Shown in pieces: positions 34,188-42,646 of a stretch of 49,942 bases of DNA; the stretch's first letter is position 1, and every line of letters begins with the position of its first letter. A program made the translations under genes and the position numbers. Origin of the DNA: Owenweeksia sp. (lineage in GTDB: Bacteria > Bacteroidota > Bacteroidia > Flavobacteriales > Schleiferiaceae); the NCBI GenBank assembly GCA_028277105.1, contig JANQHO010000002.1, positions 1 to 49,942 of the forward strand, written 5' to 3'. The notes below the pieces were generated by a model. That model had not been told where the DNA came from and did no database searches. It was given only the letters and a program-made list of their open reading frames with translations.

Positions 34188-34294
34188 CAAATTTCTAAAA
34201 AATTCCAAAGTTTTTTTGTGAAAATCGCAAAAAATTCAAGGTGATAGGCTATTCGAAATTAGGTATTACAAAATTTGCAAATTCTAAAAAACCC
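34188..34294. repeat. Direct repeat CAAATT(T)CTAAAAAA, operator candidate
   Basis: CAAATTTCTAAAAAATTC (34188-34205) and CAAATTCTAAAAAACCC (34278-34294) are near-identical direct repeats, 90 bp apart, between the divergent HTH regulator and the exported protein gene. Confidence 0.4.
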
Positions 34295-34368
34295 TCTTTA
34301 AAATCTCGTTTTGTTGACGTTGGCGTTAGAAATTTCTTTGTGTCATGAAATCACAAAAAAAGTAAATC

Positions 34369-34917
34369 ATGAAAAAAGTATCGTTTTTAGTGTTTGTTCT
34401 GCTGGTGTCATTATTAAAAATACAGGCCCAGCAAATTCCGGTAATAGAAGACCGTGAAACAGCCATCATTAAACCTTTGCGCCTGAGTGGCCCAAGGGTA
34501 GGAGTTACTTACGCTCCTTTCCTTACTTCCAGCAATTATGGTGAGCAATTTGGGGATTCATCTTTTACCTTTAATGCTCCTTTTATCAGCCAGTTTGGCT
34601 GGCAATTTGAATGGAAGTATTTTGAGACAATGGGAGGCAGCGCAGGCTTGTTTGAAGCAATTCCATTGATCGGAGGATTGGAGCAGGGATTGATCATTCC
34701 CAGCTTGAACCTTTTGGTAGGATACAGGGATGCGGGAGGCTTTGAAATAGGTGCCGGCCCAAGCCTTAATTTACTGACTCCTGGCTTTATAATTGCCGTG
34801 GGATACACTTTCCAGTCCAGACATATGAACTTTCCTATCAACTTCGCTGTAACTCCCAGTCGAGATGGTCCCAGATTTTCTTTGCTCTTTGGCTTTAATA
34901 AGAGGTCGGGAAGTTAA
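34369..34917 (+). CDS. Outer-membrane-like secreted protein
   Basis: The 182-residue protein has a signal peptide (MKKVSFLVFVLLVSLLKIQAQ) and a mature part made of alternating Gly/aromatic strands (FGWQFEWKYFETMGG, EIGAGPSLNLLTPGFIIAVGYTF, FSLLFGFNKRS), as in a small beta-barrel. I cannot name a family. It is divergent from an HTH regulator that may control it. It ends with a strong terminator. Confidence 0.72.
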   Translation: MKKVSFLVFVLLVSLLKIQAQQIPVIEDRETAIIKPLRLSGPRVGVTYAPFLTSSNYGEQFGDSSFTFNAPFISQFGWQFEWKYFETMGGSAGLFEAIPLIGGLEQGLIIPSLNLLVGYRDAGGFEIGAGPSLNLLTPGFIIAVGYTFQSRHMNFPINFAVTPSRDGPRFSLLFGFNKRSGS

Positions 34918-34935
34918 TTTCTGCAAACCATTCAT

Positions 34936-34961
34936 AAAAAAGGGGCACAGCCCCTTTTTTT
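34936..34961 (+). terminator. Terminator GGGGC-ACA-GCCCC
   Basis: GGGGC and GCCCC flank ACA, with flanking A and T runs extending the stem, 19 bp after the stop at 34917. Confidence 0.88.
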
Positions 34962-35015
34962 AGTTTAGAACTAAAGGGTTACATAATTATCTTTATAGAA
35001 AACTATAAACAAAAA

Positions 35016-36461
35016 GTGAAGGTATTTTTTAAGATCGTATTGGGCTTACTCGTAGTTGTTATAATTATTGTTCTTTATAAAACCTTGACCTTCCGGTCTA
35101 AGAGCTATCCGCTGGTTCGGCATAAAACAAATTTTGAAGTTGATCCTAACGTATTAAAGAAGGCTATCCAATTTGAAACCATTTCCCACAAACCTGAAAT
35201 GATTGACGATTCGGCATTTACCGGTTTACATCGTCATATTGAAAGTTCTTTTTCGCTGGTAGACAGTTTGCTGGAAAAAGAAAAGATCAATCAATATTCA
35301 TTACTGTATACCTGGCAAGGCACAGATAAGTCAAAACAACCTTTGGTTTTGATGGCTCACATGGATGTGGTGCCCGCTGAGTACGCCACTTTAAATGAAT
35401 GGGACTACCCCCCGTTTTCGGGTGCCATAGAAGAAGGATACATTTATGGAAGGGGGACAATTGACGACAAAGGCTGCCTTATGGCTATACTACACGCAGC
35501 CGAACTTTTGCTGGAGGAAGGATATAAGCCGGAGCGTACCATCATTTTCTCCTTTGGCCACGATGAGGAGATAGGCGGGGAATATGGAGCCGAAACCATT
35601 GCCAAAAAGCTGGAAGAAAGAGGGGCAAAAGCCAGCATGGTACTGGATGAAGGAGGGGTTTTAAGTTATGGGATAGTACCAGGCCTGGAGAGACCGGTGG
35701 CTTTAGTAGGAACCAGTGAAAAAGGTTATATGAGTTTGGAGCTATCAGTGAATATAGCTGGAGGTCATTCTTCCATGCCTGCACCACAAACAGCTATTAG
35801 TGCTTTGAACAAAGCACTTTACCGGCTAAATGATAAGCCCATGCCAAATCGTATATCACCTCCTTTACAGGGTTTTGTTAATCACGTAGGTCCCGAGCTT
35901 CCTTTTCTTCAAAAGATGGCTTTTGCCAATACCTGGCTTTTTAAGCCACTGATATTTTCAGTTTATCGGCAAACAGCTTCGGGAGCCGCTTTAATCCATA
36001 CAACTCAGGTTCCTACTATATTTCAATCGGGAGTAAAAGACAATGTGATACCACAACGGGCCAAAGCAGTGGTGAACTATCGTTTGCTGCCGGGAGATGA
36101 GCCTGATGAAATAATAAGCCGGGCCCTGAAGATAATTGATGATACCCTAGTTAAGGTAAGAGTATTAAATGACCTTTCTATACCGGCCTCCCCGGTTTCT
36201 GATTACCGCTCAGAAGAATTCAAAAAACTTTCGGGTATTATAAGGGTTATAGATAGTAATGTAATTGTAAGCCCTTATTTGGTAATAGGTGCTACAGACG
36301 GACGGTTCTTCTACAATATATCTGATAAAGTATATCGTTTTAGCCCCATTCCATTCTACGAGGAAGATTTACCGCGTATTCACGGAATTAACGAGCGCAT
36401 AAGTGTAGAAGCATTTAAAAAAAGTGTTAACTTTTATGCTACTTTAATGAAGGAGTTTTAG
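35016..36461 (+). CDS. M20 family peptidase (carboxypeptidase S/PM20D1-like)
   Basis: The 481-residue protein starts at a GTG (MKVFFKIVLGLLVVVIIIVLY) with an N-terminal membrane anchor. The two-zinc M20 site is visible: H115 in MAHMDVVP, bridging D150 in GRGTIDDKG, catalytic E in GHDEEIGGEYGAE (about 184-185), D in VLDEGG and a C-terminal His in RIHGINERIS. The long N-terminal form with a membrane anchor is like PM20D1 and carboxypeptidase S rather than cytosolic DapE or ArgE. The likely job is hydrolysis of N-acyl amino acids or dipeptides at the periplasmic face. It is 15 bp ahead of the Mpo1-like gene. Confidence 0.92.
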   Translation: MKVFFKIVLGLLVVVIIIVLYKTLTFRSKSYPLVRHKTNFEVDPNVLKKAIQFETISHKPEMIDDSAFTGLHRHIESSFSLVDSLLEKEKINQYSLLYTWQGTDKSKQPLVLMAHMDVVPAEYATLNEWDYPPFSGAIEEGYIYGRGTIDDKGCLMAILHAAELLLEEGYKPERTIIFSFGHDEEIGGEYGAETIAKKLEERGAKASMVLDEGGVLSYGIVPGLERPVALVGTSEKGYMSLELSVNIAGGHSSMPAPQTAISALNKALYRLNDKPMPNRISPPLQGFVNHVGPELPFLQKMAFANTWLFKPLIFSVYRQTASGAALIHTTQVPTIFQSGVKDNVIPQRAKAVVNYRLLPGDEPDEIISRALKIIDDTLVKVRVLNDLSIPASPVSDYRSEEFKKLSGIIRVIDSNVIVSPYLVIGATDGRFFYNISDKVYRFSPIPFYEEDLPRIHGINERISVEAFKKSVNFYATLMKEF

Positions 36462-36476
36462 AGAGATATTATTGAT

Positions 36477-36815
36477 ATGGAAGTGGAAAAAAAGTATAAG
36501 AGTTTAAAAGAGTTTTACCCTTTTTACTTGTCAGAGCATCAGGATTATACTTGCCGTATGTTACATTTTGTTGGTACTGGATTAGTAGTTATTTTTTTCG
36601 TCATTTTTCTCATAACGCTTAATTGGGTGTATTTTGCCATAATTCCTTTGTTGGGATATGGTTTTGCCTGGGTGGGTCATTTTTTCTTTGAGCAAAACAA
36701 ACCGGCAACCTTTCAATATCCGGGCTATAGCCTTGCTTCAGACTTCATTTTATTTTGGCATTTACTCACCGGCAAGGAAAAATTTAACCCTGTAAAAGAT
36801 ACTCATAAGGGTTAG
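36477..36815 (+). CDS. Mpo1-like (DUF962) membrane protein
   Basis: The 112-residue protein carries the DUF962 pattern FYPFYLSEHQDYTCRMLHFVGTGLVV, two hydrophobic helices, and GHFFFEQNKPATFQYPGYSLASDF with conserved His that in yeast Mpo1 hold iron for 2-hydroxy fatty-acid alpha-oxidation. The bacterial role is probably lipid-related but untested. It follows the M20 peptidase gene, likely on the same transcript. Confidence 0.9.
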   Translation: MEVEKKYKSLKEFYPFYLSEHQDYTCRMLHFVGTGLVVIFFVIFLITLNWVYFAIIPLLGYGFAWVGHFFFEQNKPATFQYPGYSLASDFILFWHLLTGKEKFNPVKDTHKG

Positions 36816-36845
36816 TCGGGAAGCAGAAAGACAGTAAATATTCTT

Positions 36846-36892
36846 ATTTTGGGAAAAAAACACCTGATTGTAAAAGAGGTGATTCCCAAAAT
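36846..36892. repeat. Cruciform-capable inverted repeat
   Basis: ATTTTGGGAA (36846-36855) pairs with TTCCCAAAAT (36883-36892); inner CACCT and AGGTG also pair. It has no T-run. It lies between the Mpo1-like gene and the LruC gene; either terminator-like or a binding site. Confidence 0.5.
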
Positions 36893-36991
36893 CGGAAACC
36901 CAAATTTCTCATATAAATCGCAATTAACTGATAGTCAGAATGTTGATTTTGTGGCATCAGGCTTGAGAATTAATGCGTAAAGCAAAAACAA

Positions 36992-39217
36992 ATGAAAGCT
37001 AGAAAGTTAACAGGCCTTAAAATATTAATGATCGCAGGTATAGCTATTGCGTGTCAAAAAAGCGAACCCAGTGATAATAACGGAGGGGGAAATGCCAATC
37101 CGGATAGTTTCTCCGAGATGATTGTTCCCGGCAGTTTCGACTACAAAACAACTAAAGTTGTGAATTACCAGTTCGATCTTGCCAACGCTCCCCTAAACGG
37201 TAAATACAAAGTTGAAATATATGATTTCATCCCTTCAGGCGGAGGCAGTATCATAAAATCAGCTTTTGTAAACAGAAACAGCATGCTCAACGGGGAACTG
37301 GCCATTCCTTCTACGCTGAACAAGTTATATGTAGTTTTAAAGTCGCCCGACAGAAGCAGTTCCCTGCACATACTTCCTGTAAGCGCCAACAATATCAATT
37401 ATTCTTTTGGTTCCGGTAAAAAATCCCTGCGCAAAACCCAGGTAGTAAGCACGAATTGTAACAGTGGTTGTGATGTTACCTATAATAATCACAATAGTAA
37501 CATAAACATCAACAGTAATGACGCTGGTTCGGTATTCTGTATTACAGGCAGTTTTAATAATAAGAACCTCAACGTTAATAAAGCCAATGTTACTATCCGG
37601 GTATGCGGCAATATAGATTTCAAAAACGTGAATCTCAATAGCGGTAGCCGCATGGAAATTACCGATGGTTCCGTAGTGGATTTTAACCAGTTAAACCTGA
37701 ACAGCAGCTCTGGTGAAGTAGTGATTTATGACGCAGAAGTTTATATAAATGGCAACTTCAGTCCCAATGGTGGTATTATAAATTATGGGGATTTAGAGGT
37801 AGATGATAACTACAATATCAATGGTAGTGGAAGCTTGGTGAATAACGGTACATTAGAGGTAGGTATAGATCTTAATCAGAATAAGGACCTGACCAATAAT
37901 GGAACTATTGAGATCGGAGACGATCTCAACCTCAATGGAGGTTCTAATACGATCAATAACTGTAAGATCCTTATTGACGATGATCTGAACGTAAACAAAA
38001 CACTTACCAATAATGCCTACATCTATGCCGAAGACCAGTTAGTGGCTAACGGAGGTGCTGATATCACCCTGGTAGATGGTGCTATGATTGAAGCTAACAG
38101 AGCTACATTAAATAGCGTGATTACAGGTAGTGGCACTACTTCACTTATTAAGCTTTTTGACAGCAGCGTTTTTGGTAGTAGCCTTCAAACCATCATTAAT
38201 GGTGGCGGAGGTCTTAGTGGCAACCTCGAGTATTGCGACAGTGACGGCATAGAGACGAACACTGGTAGTATCTCAGGCGGAGCTACTCTGGCCTGTAATG
38301 TTTACATACCTACTTCTGCTTGTTTCCCCAATGGCAATGGAACGCCTACTATAGTTGATACAGATAACGATGGTGTAGCCGACAGTAGCGATGCCTATCC
38401 CAATGACCCTAACCGCGCGGCCGACAGTTACTATCCTTCATCTAACCAAACGGCTACCCTGGCTTTTGAAGATCTGTGGCCTGATCAGGGGGATTATGAT
38501 TTCAATGATCTGGTAGTTGATTATCGTTACAAACTGGTGGTAAATGCCGATAATGAAGTAGTGGATATCAATGGATTATATGTGGTGAAGGCCATAGGAG
38601 GATCATTTAAGAACGGTTTTGGTATTCAATTCGACTTTGCTCCATCTGTGGTATCTTCTGTAAGTGGCAATCGCCTGGATCAGGGTTATGTTAATGCTAA
38701 TGCCAATGGCACAGAAGCTGGGCAAAGCAAGGCTACCATTATAGTTTTTGAAAATGCCTTTGACATATTGCCTAATCCCGGTAGCCCTACGGTAAATACT
38801 GATGCCAACGATCCTTACCAAACTCCAGACACGCTTGATGTGGCGATTACCCTGAATGCACCACAAACTTTTGCTAATTTGGGAGCTTTCCCCTTCAATC
38901 CCTTTATTATTGTAAATGAGGAAAGAGGAAAAGAGGTTCACCTCGTAGATTTTCCAGCCACAGATCTGGCCAACCCAAGCTTTTTTGGAACCGGCCAGGA
39001 TGATACCAACCCCGGAAGTGGCAGGTATTACAAATCAGTAAATAATTTCCCCTGGGCTCTGAACATAATAGGAGGGTTTGATTATCCCAAAGAAAAGGTT
39101 GACATTATTGAAGCATATTCCAATTTTTCTTCCTGGGCGCAGTCAGGAGGTTCTCAGGATTCAGACTGGTACAACGATCTGCCCGGTTACAGGGATATCA
39201 TCAGCATATATCCATAA
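36992..39217 (+). CDS. LruC domain-containing lipoprotein with Asn-rich beta-helix-like repeats
   Basis: The 741-residue protein has a lipoprotein signal (MIAGIAIACQKS, Cys21). Residues about 150-390 are a regular Asn/Gly/Asp-rich repeat (NNGTLEVGIDLNQN, NNGTIEIGDDLNLNGG, NNAYIYAEDQLVANGG), likely a right-handed beta-helix. A short calcium-binding thrombospondin-3-type stretch (DTDNDGVADSSDAYPNDPN) follows. The C-terminal 250 residues form the LruC domain, recognised by AFEDLWPDQGDYDFNDLVVDY. LruC proteins are exported Bacteroidota and spirochaete envelope proteins of unknown function. Surface exposed is likely. It ends 58 bp before the convergent apt gene. Confidence 0.9.
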   Translation: MKARKLTGLKILMIAGIAIACQKSEPSDNNGGGNANPDSFSEMIVPGSFDYKTTKVVNYQFDLANAPLNGKYKVEIYDFIPSGGGSIIKSAFVNRNSMLNGELAIPSTLNKLYVVLKSPDRSSSLHILPVSANNINYSFGSGKKSLRKTQVVSTNCNSGCDVTYNNHNSNININSNDAGSVFCITGSFNNKNLNVNKANVTIRVCGNIDFKNVNLNSGSRMEITDGSVVDFNQLNLNSSSGEVVIYDAEVYINGNFSPNGGIINYGDLEVDDNYNINGSGSLVNNGTLEVGIDLNQNKDLTNNGTIEIGDDLNLNGGSNTINNCKILIDDDLNVNKTLTNNAYIYAEDQLVANGGADITLVDGAMIEANRATLNSVITGSGTTSLIKLFDSSVFGSSLQTIINGGGGLSGNLEYCDSDGIETNTGSISGGATLACNVYIPTSACFPNGNGTPTIVDTDNDGVADSSDAYPNDPNRAADSYYPSSNQTATLAFEDLWPDQGDYDFNDLVVDYRYKLVVNADNEVVDINGLYVVKAIGGSFKNGFGIQFDFAPSVVSSVSGNRLDQGYVNANANGTEAGQSKATIIVFENAFDILPNPGSPTVNTDANDPYQTPDTLDVAITLNAPQTFANLGAFPFNPFIIVNEERGKEVHLVDFPATDLANPSFFGTGQDDTNPGSGRYYKSVNNFPWALNIIGGFDYPKEKVDIIEAYSNFSSWAQSGGSQDSDWYNDLPGYRDIISIYP

Positions 39218-39248
39218 GAGATAAGCTAAGCATAACTATAGAAACACT

Positions 39249-39276
39249 AAAAAGCCCTGTTTTGCAGGGCTTTTTT
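39249..39276. terminator. Bidirectional terminator AAAAAGCCCTG...CAGGGCTTTTT
   Basis: Arms 39249-39259 and 39265-39275 pair perfectly over 11 bp around TTTTG. It serves the LruC gene and apt, which are convergent. Confidence 0.9.
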
Positions 39277-39808
39277 AATTATGATACTTCAATAGGGAAA
39301 ATACTTTGCCGTGTTTTAACAATTTCTCGCGACCCTGCAGGAAAGACAGTTCGAGTAAAAAAGAAAAAGCGAGGCCTTGGGCTCCAGCCTGTTGAATTAA
39401 GTTACAAGCTGCTATAGCTGTACCTCCTGTTGCCAGCAGATCATCGTGAATGACAACTCTTGCACCGGAAGGTATGTCTTCCCGGTGTACTTCTACTGTA
39501 GCGGTGCCGTATTCCAGGCTGTAACTTTCGGTGAGCTTCTGGCGGGGGAGCTTGCCTGATTTGCGGACAGGGATGAAGGGTAGCCCCAGCTCTTTAGCCA
39601 TCATAAAACCGAATAAAAACCCCCTTGATTCAATAGCTGCAATATGGGTGGGATTTAATTTTTCAACCGGCTCCAGCAGAGCAAGTAAAACTTCGTGTAC
39701 CAGCTTCTGATCGAGTAGAAGAGGGGTAATATCTTTAAAAGAAATACCTGGCTGTGGAAAGTCAGGTACTTCTTTTATGGCTTGCTCTAGTGCTTCTTCC
39801 AGTTTCAT
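39275..39808 (-). CDS. apt: Adenine phosphoribosyltransferase
   Basis: Apt salvages adenine to AMP with PRPP (made by Prs here). The 177-residue length is normal. The PRPP loop is VVIHDDLLATGGTAIAAC; other family segments are PDFPQPGISFKDITPLL, AAIESRGFLFGFMMAKELGLPF and RKSGKLPRQKLTESYSLEYGT. Its start overlaps the stop of the acyl-CoA dehydrogenase gene by 4 bp (ATGA), a translationally coupled pair. Confidence 0.96.
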   Translation of the reverse strand: MKLEEALEQAIKEVPDFPQPGISFKDITPLLLDQKLVHEVLLALLEPVEKLNPTHIAAIESRGFLFGFMMAKELGLPFIPVRKSGKLPRQKLTESYSLEYGTATVEVHREDIPSGARVVIHDDLLATGGTAIAACNLIQQAGAQGLAFSFLLELSFLQGREKLLKHGKVFSLLKYHN

Positions 39809-40983
39809 TTAAAAGCATTTAGCCCGGTAATATCGAAACCTGTAATTAACAGGTGAATATCGTGGGTGCCTTCATAAGTAACTACCGATTCGAGATTCAT
39901 CATGTGGCGCATAATGGGATAATCACCTGTAATTCCCATTCCTCCTAAGACCTGTCGGGCTTCACGGGCAATTTTAAGGGCTATTTCCACATTATTGCGC
40001 TTGGCCATGGATATTTGGGCCGAAGTAGCCTTACCCTCATTTTTAAGTTTGCCGAGGCGCCACACTAATAATTGGGCTTTAGTGATTTCAGTGAGCATTT
40101 CGGCCAACTTCTTCTGCTGAAGTTGAAAACCACCTATAGGTCTGTCAAACTGTATTCTTTCTTTGGCATACCTCAATGCCGTATCGTAGCAATCCATGGC
40201 AGCCCCCAGGGCTCCCCAGGCTATTCCGTATCGCGCACTGTCCAAACATCCAAGGGGAGCGCCTAAACCAGATTTATTAGGTAGAATATTGGCCTTGGGA
40301 ACTCTTACGTTGTCAAAAACCAACTCACCGGTAGCACTGGCCCTCAGGCTCCATTTGTTATGAGTTTCAGGAGTGGTAAAGCCTTCCATACCTCTTTCTA
40401 CTACAAGGCCGTGTATGCGTCCTTCTTCATTTTTAGCCCATACTACGGCTATATCGGCAAATGGAGCATTGCTGATCCACATTTTGGCCCCATTTAAAAT
40501 AACGTGATCGCCATCGTCTTTATAATTAGTGATCATGCCTCCCGGGTTAGAGCCAAAGTTGGGCTCAGTTAAACCAAAACATCCAATGTATTCACCAGAA
40601 GCCAATTTGGAGAGATATTTTTTGCGTTGTTCTTCGTTGCCATAAGCGTAGATGGGATACATGACCAGGGATGACTGAACGGAACAGGTGGAGCGTACTC
40701 CTGAATCACCCCTTTCAATTTCCTGCATCATAATTCCATAGGAGATCTGGTCCAAGCCTGCACCACCGTATTCCTGTGGGATGTAAGGGCCAAAGGCACC
40801 TATATCGGCCAGCCCTTTTATCAACTGCTGAGGGAACTCAGCTTTTTGAGCATATTCTTCTATAATAGGGCTAACTTCCTTTTTAACCCAATTACGAGTG
40901 GCATCCCTCACTAGGAGGTGCTCCTCCATCAATAACTCATCTATCTGATAATAGTCAGGAGCCTGAAATAAATCTTTTAACAT
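39805..40983 (-). CDS. Acyl-CoA dehydrogenase, glutaryl-CoA dehydrogenase-like
   Basis: The 392-residue flavoprotein shows ACAD hallmarks: FGLTEPNFGSNPGGM, KMWISNAPFADIAVVWA, LRASATGELVFDNVRVP, ARYGIAWGALGAAMDCYDTA and RQVLGGMGITGDYPIMRHMMNLE. The base is the Glu of VVTYEGTHDIH, the place used in the glutaryl-CoA and medium-chain branches. RSTCSVQSSLVMYPIYAYGNEEQ and the LNKSGLGAPL-like segment favour the glutaryl-CoA type, which also decarboxylates to crotonyl-CoA in lysine and tryptophan breakdown. Co-transcribed with apt. A -7 element is 18 bases upstream. Confidence 0.93.
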   Translation of the reverse strand: MLKDLFQAPDYYQIDELLMEEHLLVRDATRNWVKKEVSPIIEEYAQKAEFPQQLIKGLADIGAFGPYIPQEYGGAGLDQISYGIMMQEIERGDSGVRSTCSVQSSLVMYPIYAYGNEEQRKKYLSKLASGEYIGCFGLTEPNFGSNPGGMITNYKDDGDHVILNGAKMWISNAPFADIAVVWAKNEEGRIHGLVVERGMEGFTTPETHNKWSLRASATGELVFDNVRVPKANILPNKSGLGAPLGCLDSARYGIAWGALGAAMDCYDTALRYAKERIQFDRPIGGFQLQQKKLAEMLTEITKAQLLVWRLGKLKNEGKATSAQISMAKRNNVEIALKIAREARQVLGGMGITGDYPIMRHMMNLESVVTYEGTHDIHLLITGFDITGLNAFK

Positions 40984-41001
40984 GGTGTTTCGTTATTTCG
41001 G

Positions 41002-41009
41002 CAAAGGTA
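41002..41009 (-). promoter_or_regulatory. Candidate -7 element of acyl-CoA dehydrogenase-apt
   Basis: The minus strand reads TACCTTTG followed by CCGAAAT, 18 bases before the start at 40983, with a divergent element 18 bp away. Confidence 0.5.
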
Positions 41010-41027
41010 TATAATGAGGGAAAAGAA

Positions 41028-41035
41028 TATCTTTG
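41028..41035 (+). promoter_or_regulatory. Candidate -7 element of choice-of-anchor V gene
   Basis: TATCTTTG lies 29 bases before the ATG at 41065, divergent from the acyl-CoA dehydrogenase element. Confidence 0.5.
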
Positions 41036-41064
41036 AGAAGATTAATAATTAAAATCCTGAATTT

Positions 41065-41883
41065 ATGAAGAAAACTACTCTATTTTCGATCTCTTTACTG
41101 GTAATGACCTTTGTGTCTTATCAGGCGTTAACTAATTCTAGCGGTTCCCCACAAGGCAGATCTGGCTCACCAGCCAGTAACGGGCAAACCTGTGCTTCGG
41201 CAAATTGCCATTCGGGGCCGGCAGCTAGCACACAAACCGTTACTATTACAACTGATATCCCACCCTCGGGTTTTGTAGAAAACACGGATTACACTATTAC
41301 TATTACTGCTGAAGGCAATGGCGCCAGTCATTCCAGAATAGGTTTTACAGCCAGTGTTGAAGAAAGTGGAAGTCATGCAGGAAGCCTGTCAACCGGAGGT
41401 AATAGTGATATACAGATGAGAGGGCCCTATATAACTCATACTTTTAGTGGGATATCAGCCACGGGTTCTATGCGCTCCTGGTCTTTTACCTGGAACAGTG
41501 GAACCGCTCCTGGCGGAACAGCTGTGTATGCAGCGGTAAACTTTACCAATAATAACGGTAATACAGGTGGTGATGTGATTATAAGTGAGACTATAAGCCT
41601 TACAAAAGTTTCTGGAATAGGGTTAGATGAAAATAAACTCTACGATTTCAACCTGTTTCCCAACCCTGCTGATAAGAAACTGGAGCTTAGCAATGTTGAC
41701 CCCCACACTAAGCAGATCAGTATTTATGGCTTAAACGGGCAAAAAGTAGCCGAGTTCAATGACAACTCAAAAGAGTCTCCTACCAACTGGATATTAGATG
41801 TTTCTGACTTACCCGAAGGTAACTATATAGTATCTACAGACAGAAGAGATACCCAACACAAAAACCTGCTTATTAAGAGGTAA
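41065..41883 (+). CDS. T9SS-type choice-of-anchor V (Reeler-like) protein
   Basis: The 272-residue protein has a signal peptide (MKKTTLFSISLLVMTFVSYQA) and then a Gly/Ser-rich start with C-A-S-A-N-C-H (a CX4CH motif in QTCASANCHSGP), as in choice-of-anchor V proteins; the Cys-Cys-His could bind haem or metal, but only one motif is present. A beta-sandwich follows, with GNGASHSRIGFTASVE and SWSFTWNSGTAPGGTAVYAAVNFTNNNG (Reeler-like). The C-terminal 75 residues (FNLFPNPADKKLELSN...SIYGLNGQKVAEF...LPEGNYIVSTD) form a clear type A T9SS tail. Cell-surface role likely; ligand unknown. It closes with a hairpin. Confidence 0.9.
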   Translation: MKKTTLFSISLLVMTFVSYQALTNSSGSPQGRSGSPASNGQTCASANCHSGPAASTQTVTITTDIPPSGFVENTDYTITITAEGNGASHSRIGFTASVEESGSHAGSLSTGGNSDIQMRGPYITHTFSGISATGSMRSWSFTWNSGTAPGGTAVYAAVNFTNNNGNTGGDVIISETISLTKVSGIGLDENKLYDFNLFPNPADKKLELSNVDPHTKQISIYGLNGQKVAEFNDNSKESPTNWILDVSDLPEGNYIVSTDRRDTQHKNLLIKR

Positions 41884-41900
41884 AATAGCATGTCAAAAAA

Positions 41901-41937
41901 ATTCAGGCTCCAGAATGATTAATTTTGGAGCCTGAAT
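41901..41937 (+). promoter_or_regulatory. 12-bp perfect hairpin abutting the DUF4271 start
   Basis: ATTCAGGCTCCA (41901-41912) pairs with TGGAGCCTGAAT (41926-41937), three bases before the ATG at 41940. It may end the upstream transcript or hold the next gene's initiation region; there is no long T-run. Confidence 0.6.
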
Positions 41938-41939
41938 TT

Positions 41940-42599
41940 ATGTACCGGGAAATAGAAAAACATTACTCTGACTGGATATTGCTGGCTATACTGCTTGGGG
42001 TAATCTTTGTACTGATATCCCGTATCTATAATCCCGGCAAATTCAAAGCTTTTCTTTATCTTCCTTTAAGGGGAGGTAATGAGACAAAAGAAGAGTTTGA
42101 TCCTCTGGGTTGGAGAACCCCCTTTGACATTTCAATGGTTATAAATGTTTTTCTGAGCATTGCTTTGAGTATTCTTCTGATCAATTACAGTTCTTCAACA
42201 TTGGATTTGTACTCTGGAGCCTGGCGCGATTACTTGCGTTTATTCCTTATTATTTCCGCTTTTTTTTTAGTGAAAAGCCTGTTGCAATTAGCCATTGCCT
42301 GGGCTTTTGACAAAGTAGGAGAGATTGCTCTCAGCCAAAACATTGAGCTATCTTATTTGGCGTGGCTGGCATTAATGATCTTGCCGGTAAATGTTATCGT
42401 TGCTTTTGTCAGCTCTAATAAGGAATTTAACTTCTGGCTGTTGCTTATTATCTCACTGGCAGGTTGGTTCCAGGCTTTTTTCAGGAGCAGTTTGCAGTTG
42501 TGGAAGCTAGCGGCTCCATCCTACTATAAAATTTTTTACCTTTGCAGCCTGGAAATAATACCATTCATCTTTTTAATAAAGTGGATTCAAGTCCTTTAA
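41940..42599 (+). CDS. DUF4271 family membrane protein
   Basis: I use the ATG at 41940 (MYREIEKHYSDWILLAI, 219 residues); the TTG at 41925 lies within the hairpin. Six or so hydrophobic helices are visible. DUF4271 features include GRIYNPGKFKAF-like text after helix 1, a middle aromatic helix and the ending AAPSYYKIFYLCSLEIIPFIFLIKWI. The function is unknown. It is conserved next to hemD in Bacteroidota, so it may be linked to haem synthesis or envelope integrity. Confidence 0.87.
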   Translation: MYREIEKHYSDWILLAILLGVIFVLISRIYNPGKFKAFLYLPLRGGNETKEEFDPLGWRTPFDISMVINVFLSIALSILLINYSSSTLDLYSGAWRDYLRLFLIISAFFLVKSLLQLAIAWAFDKVGEIALSQNIELSYLAWLALMILPVNVIVAFVSSNKEFNFWLLLIISLAGWFQAFFRSSLQLWKLAAPSYYKIFYLCSLEIIPFIFLIKWIQVL

Positions 42600-42646
42600 A
42601 ATCAAAAAGATGAGGTTATTGATTACTAACCAAAAAAGGCATTCCA

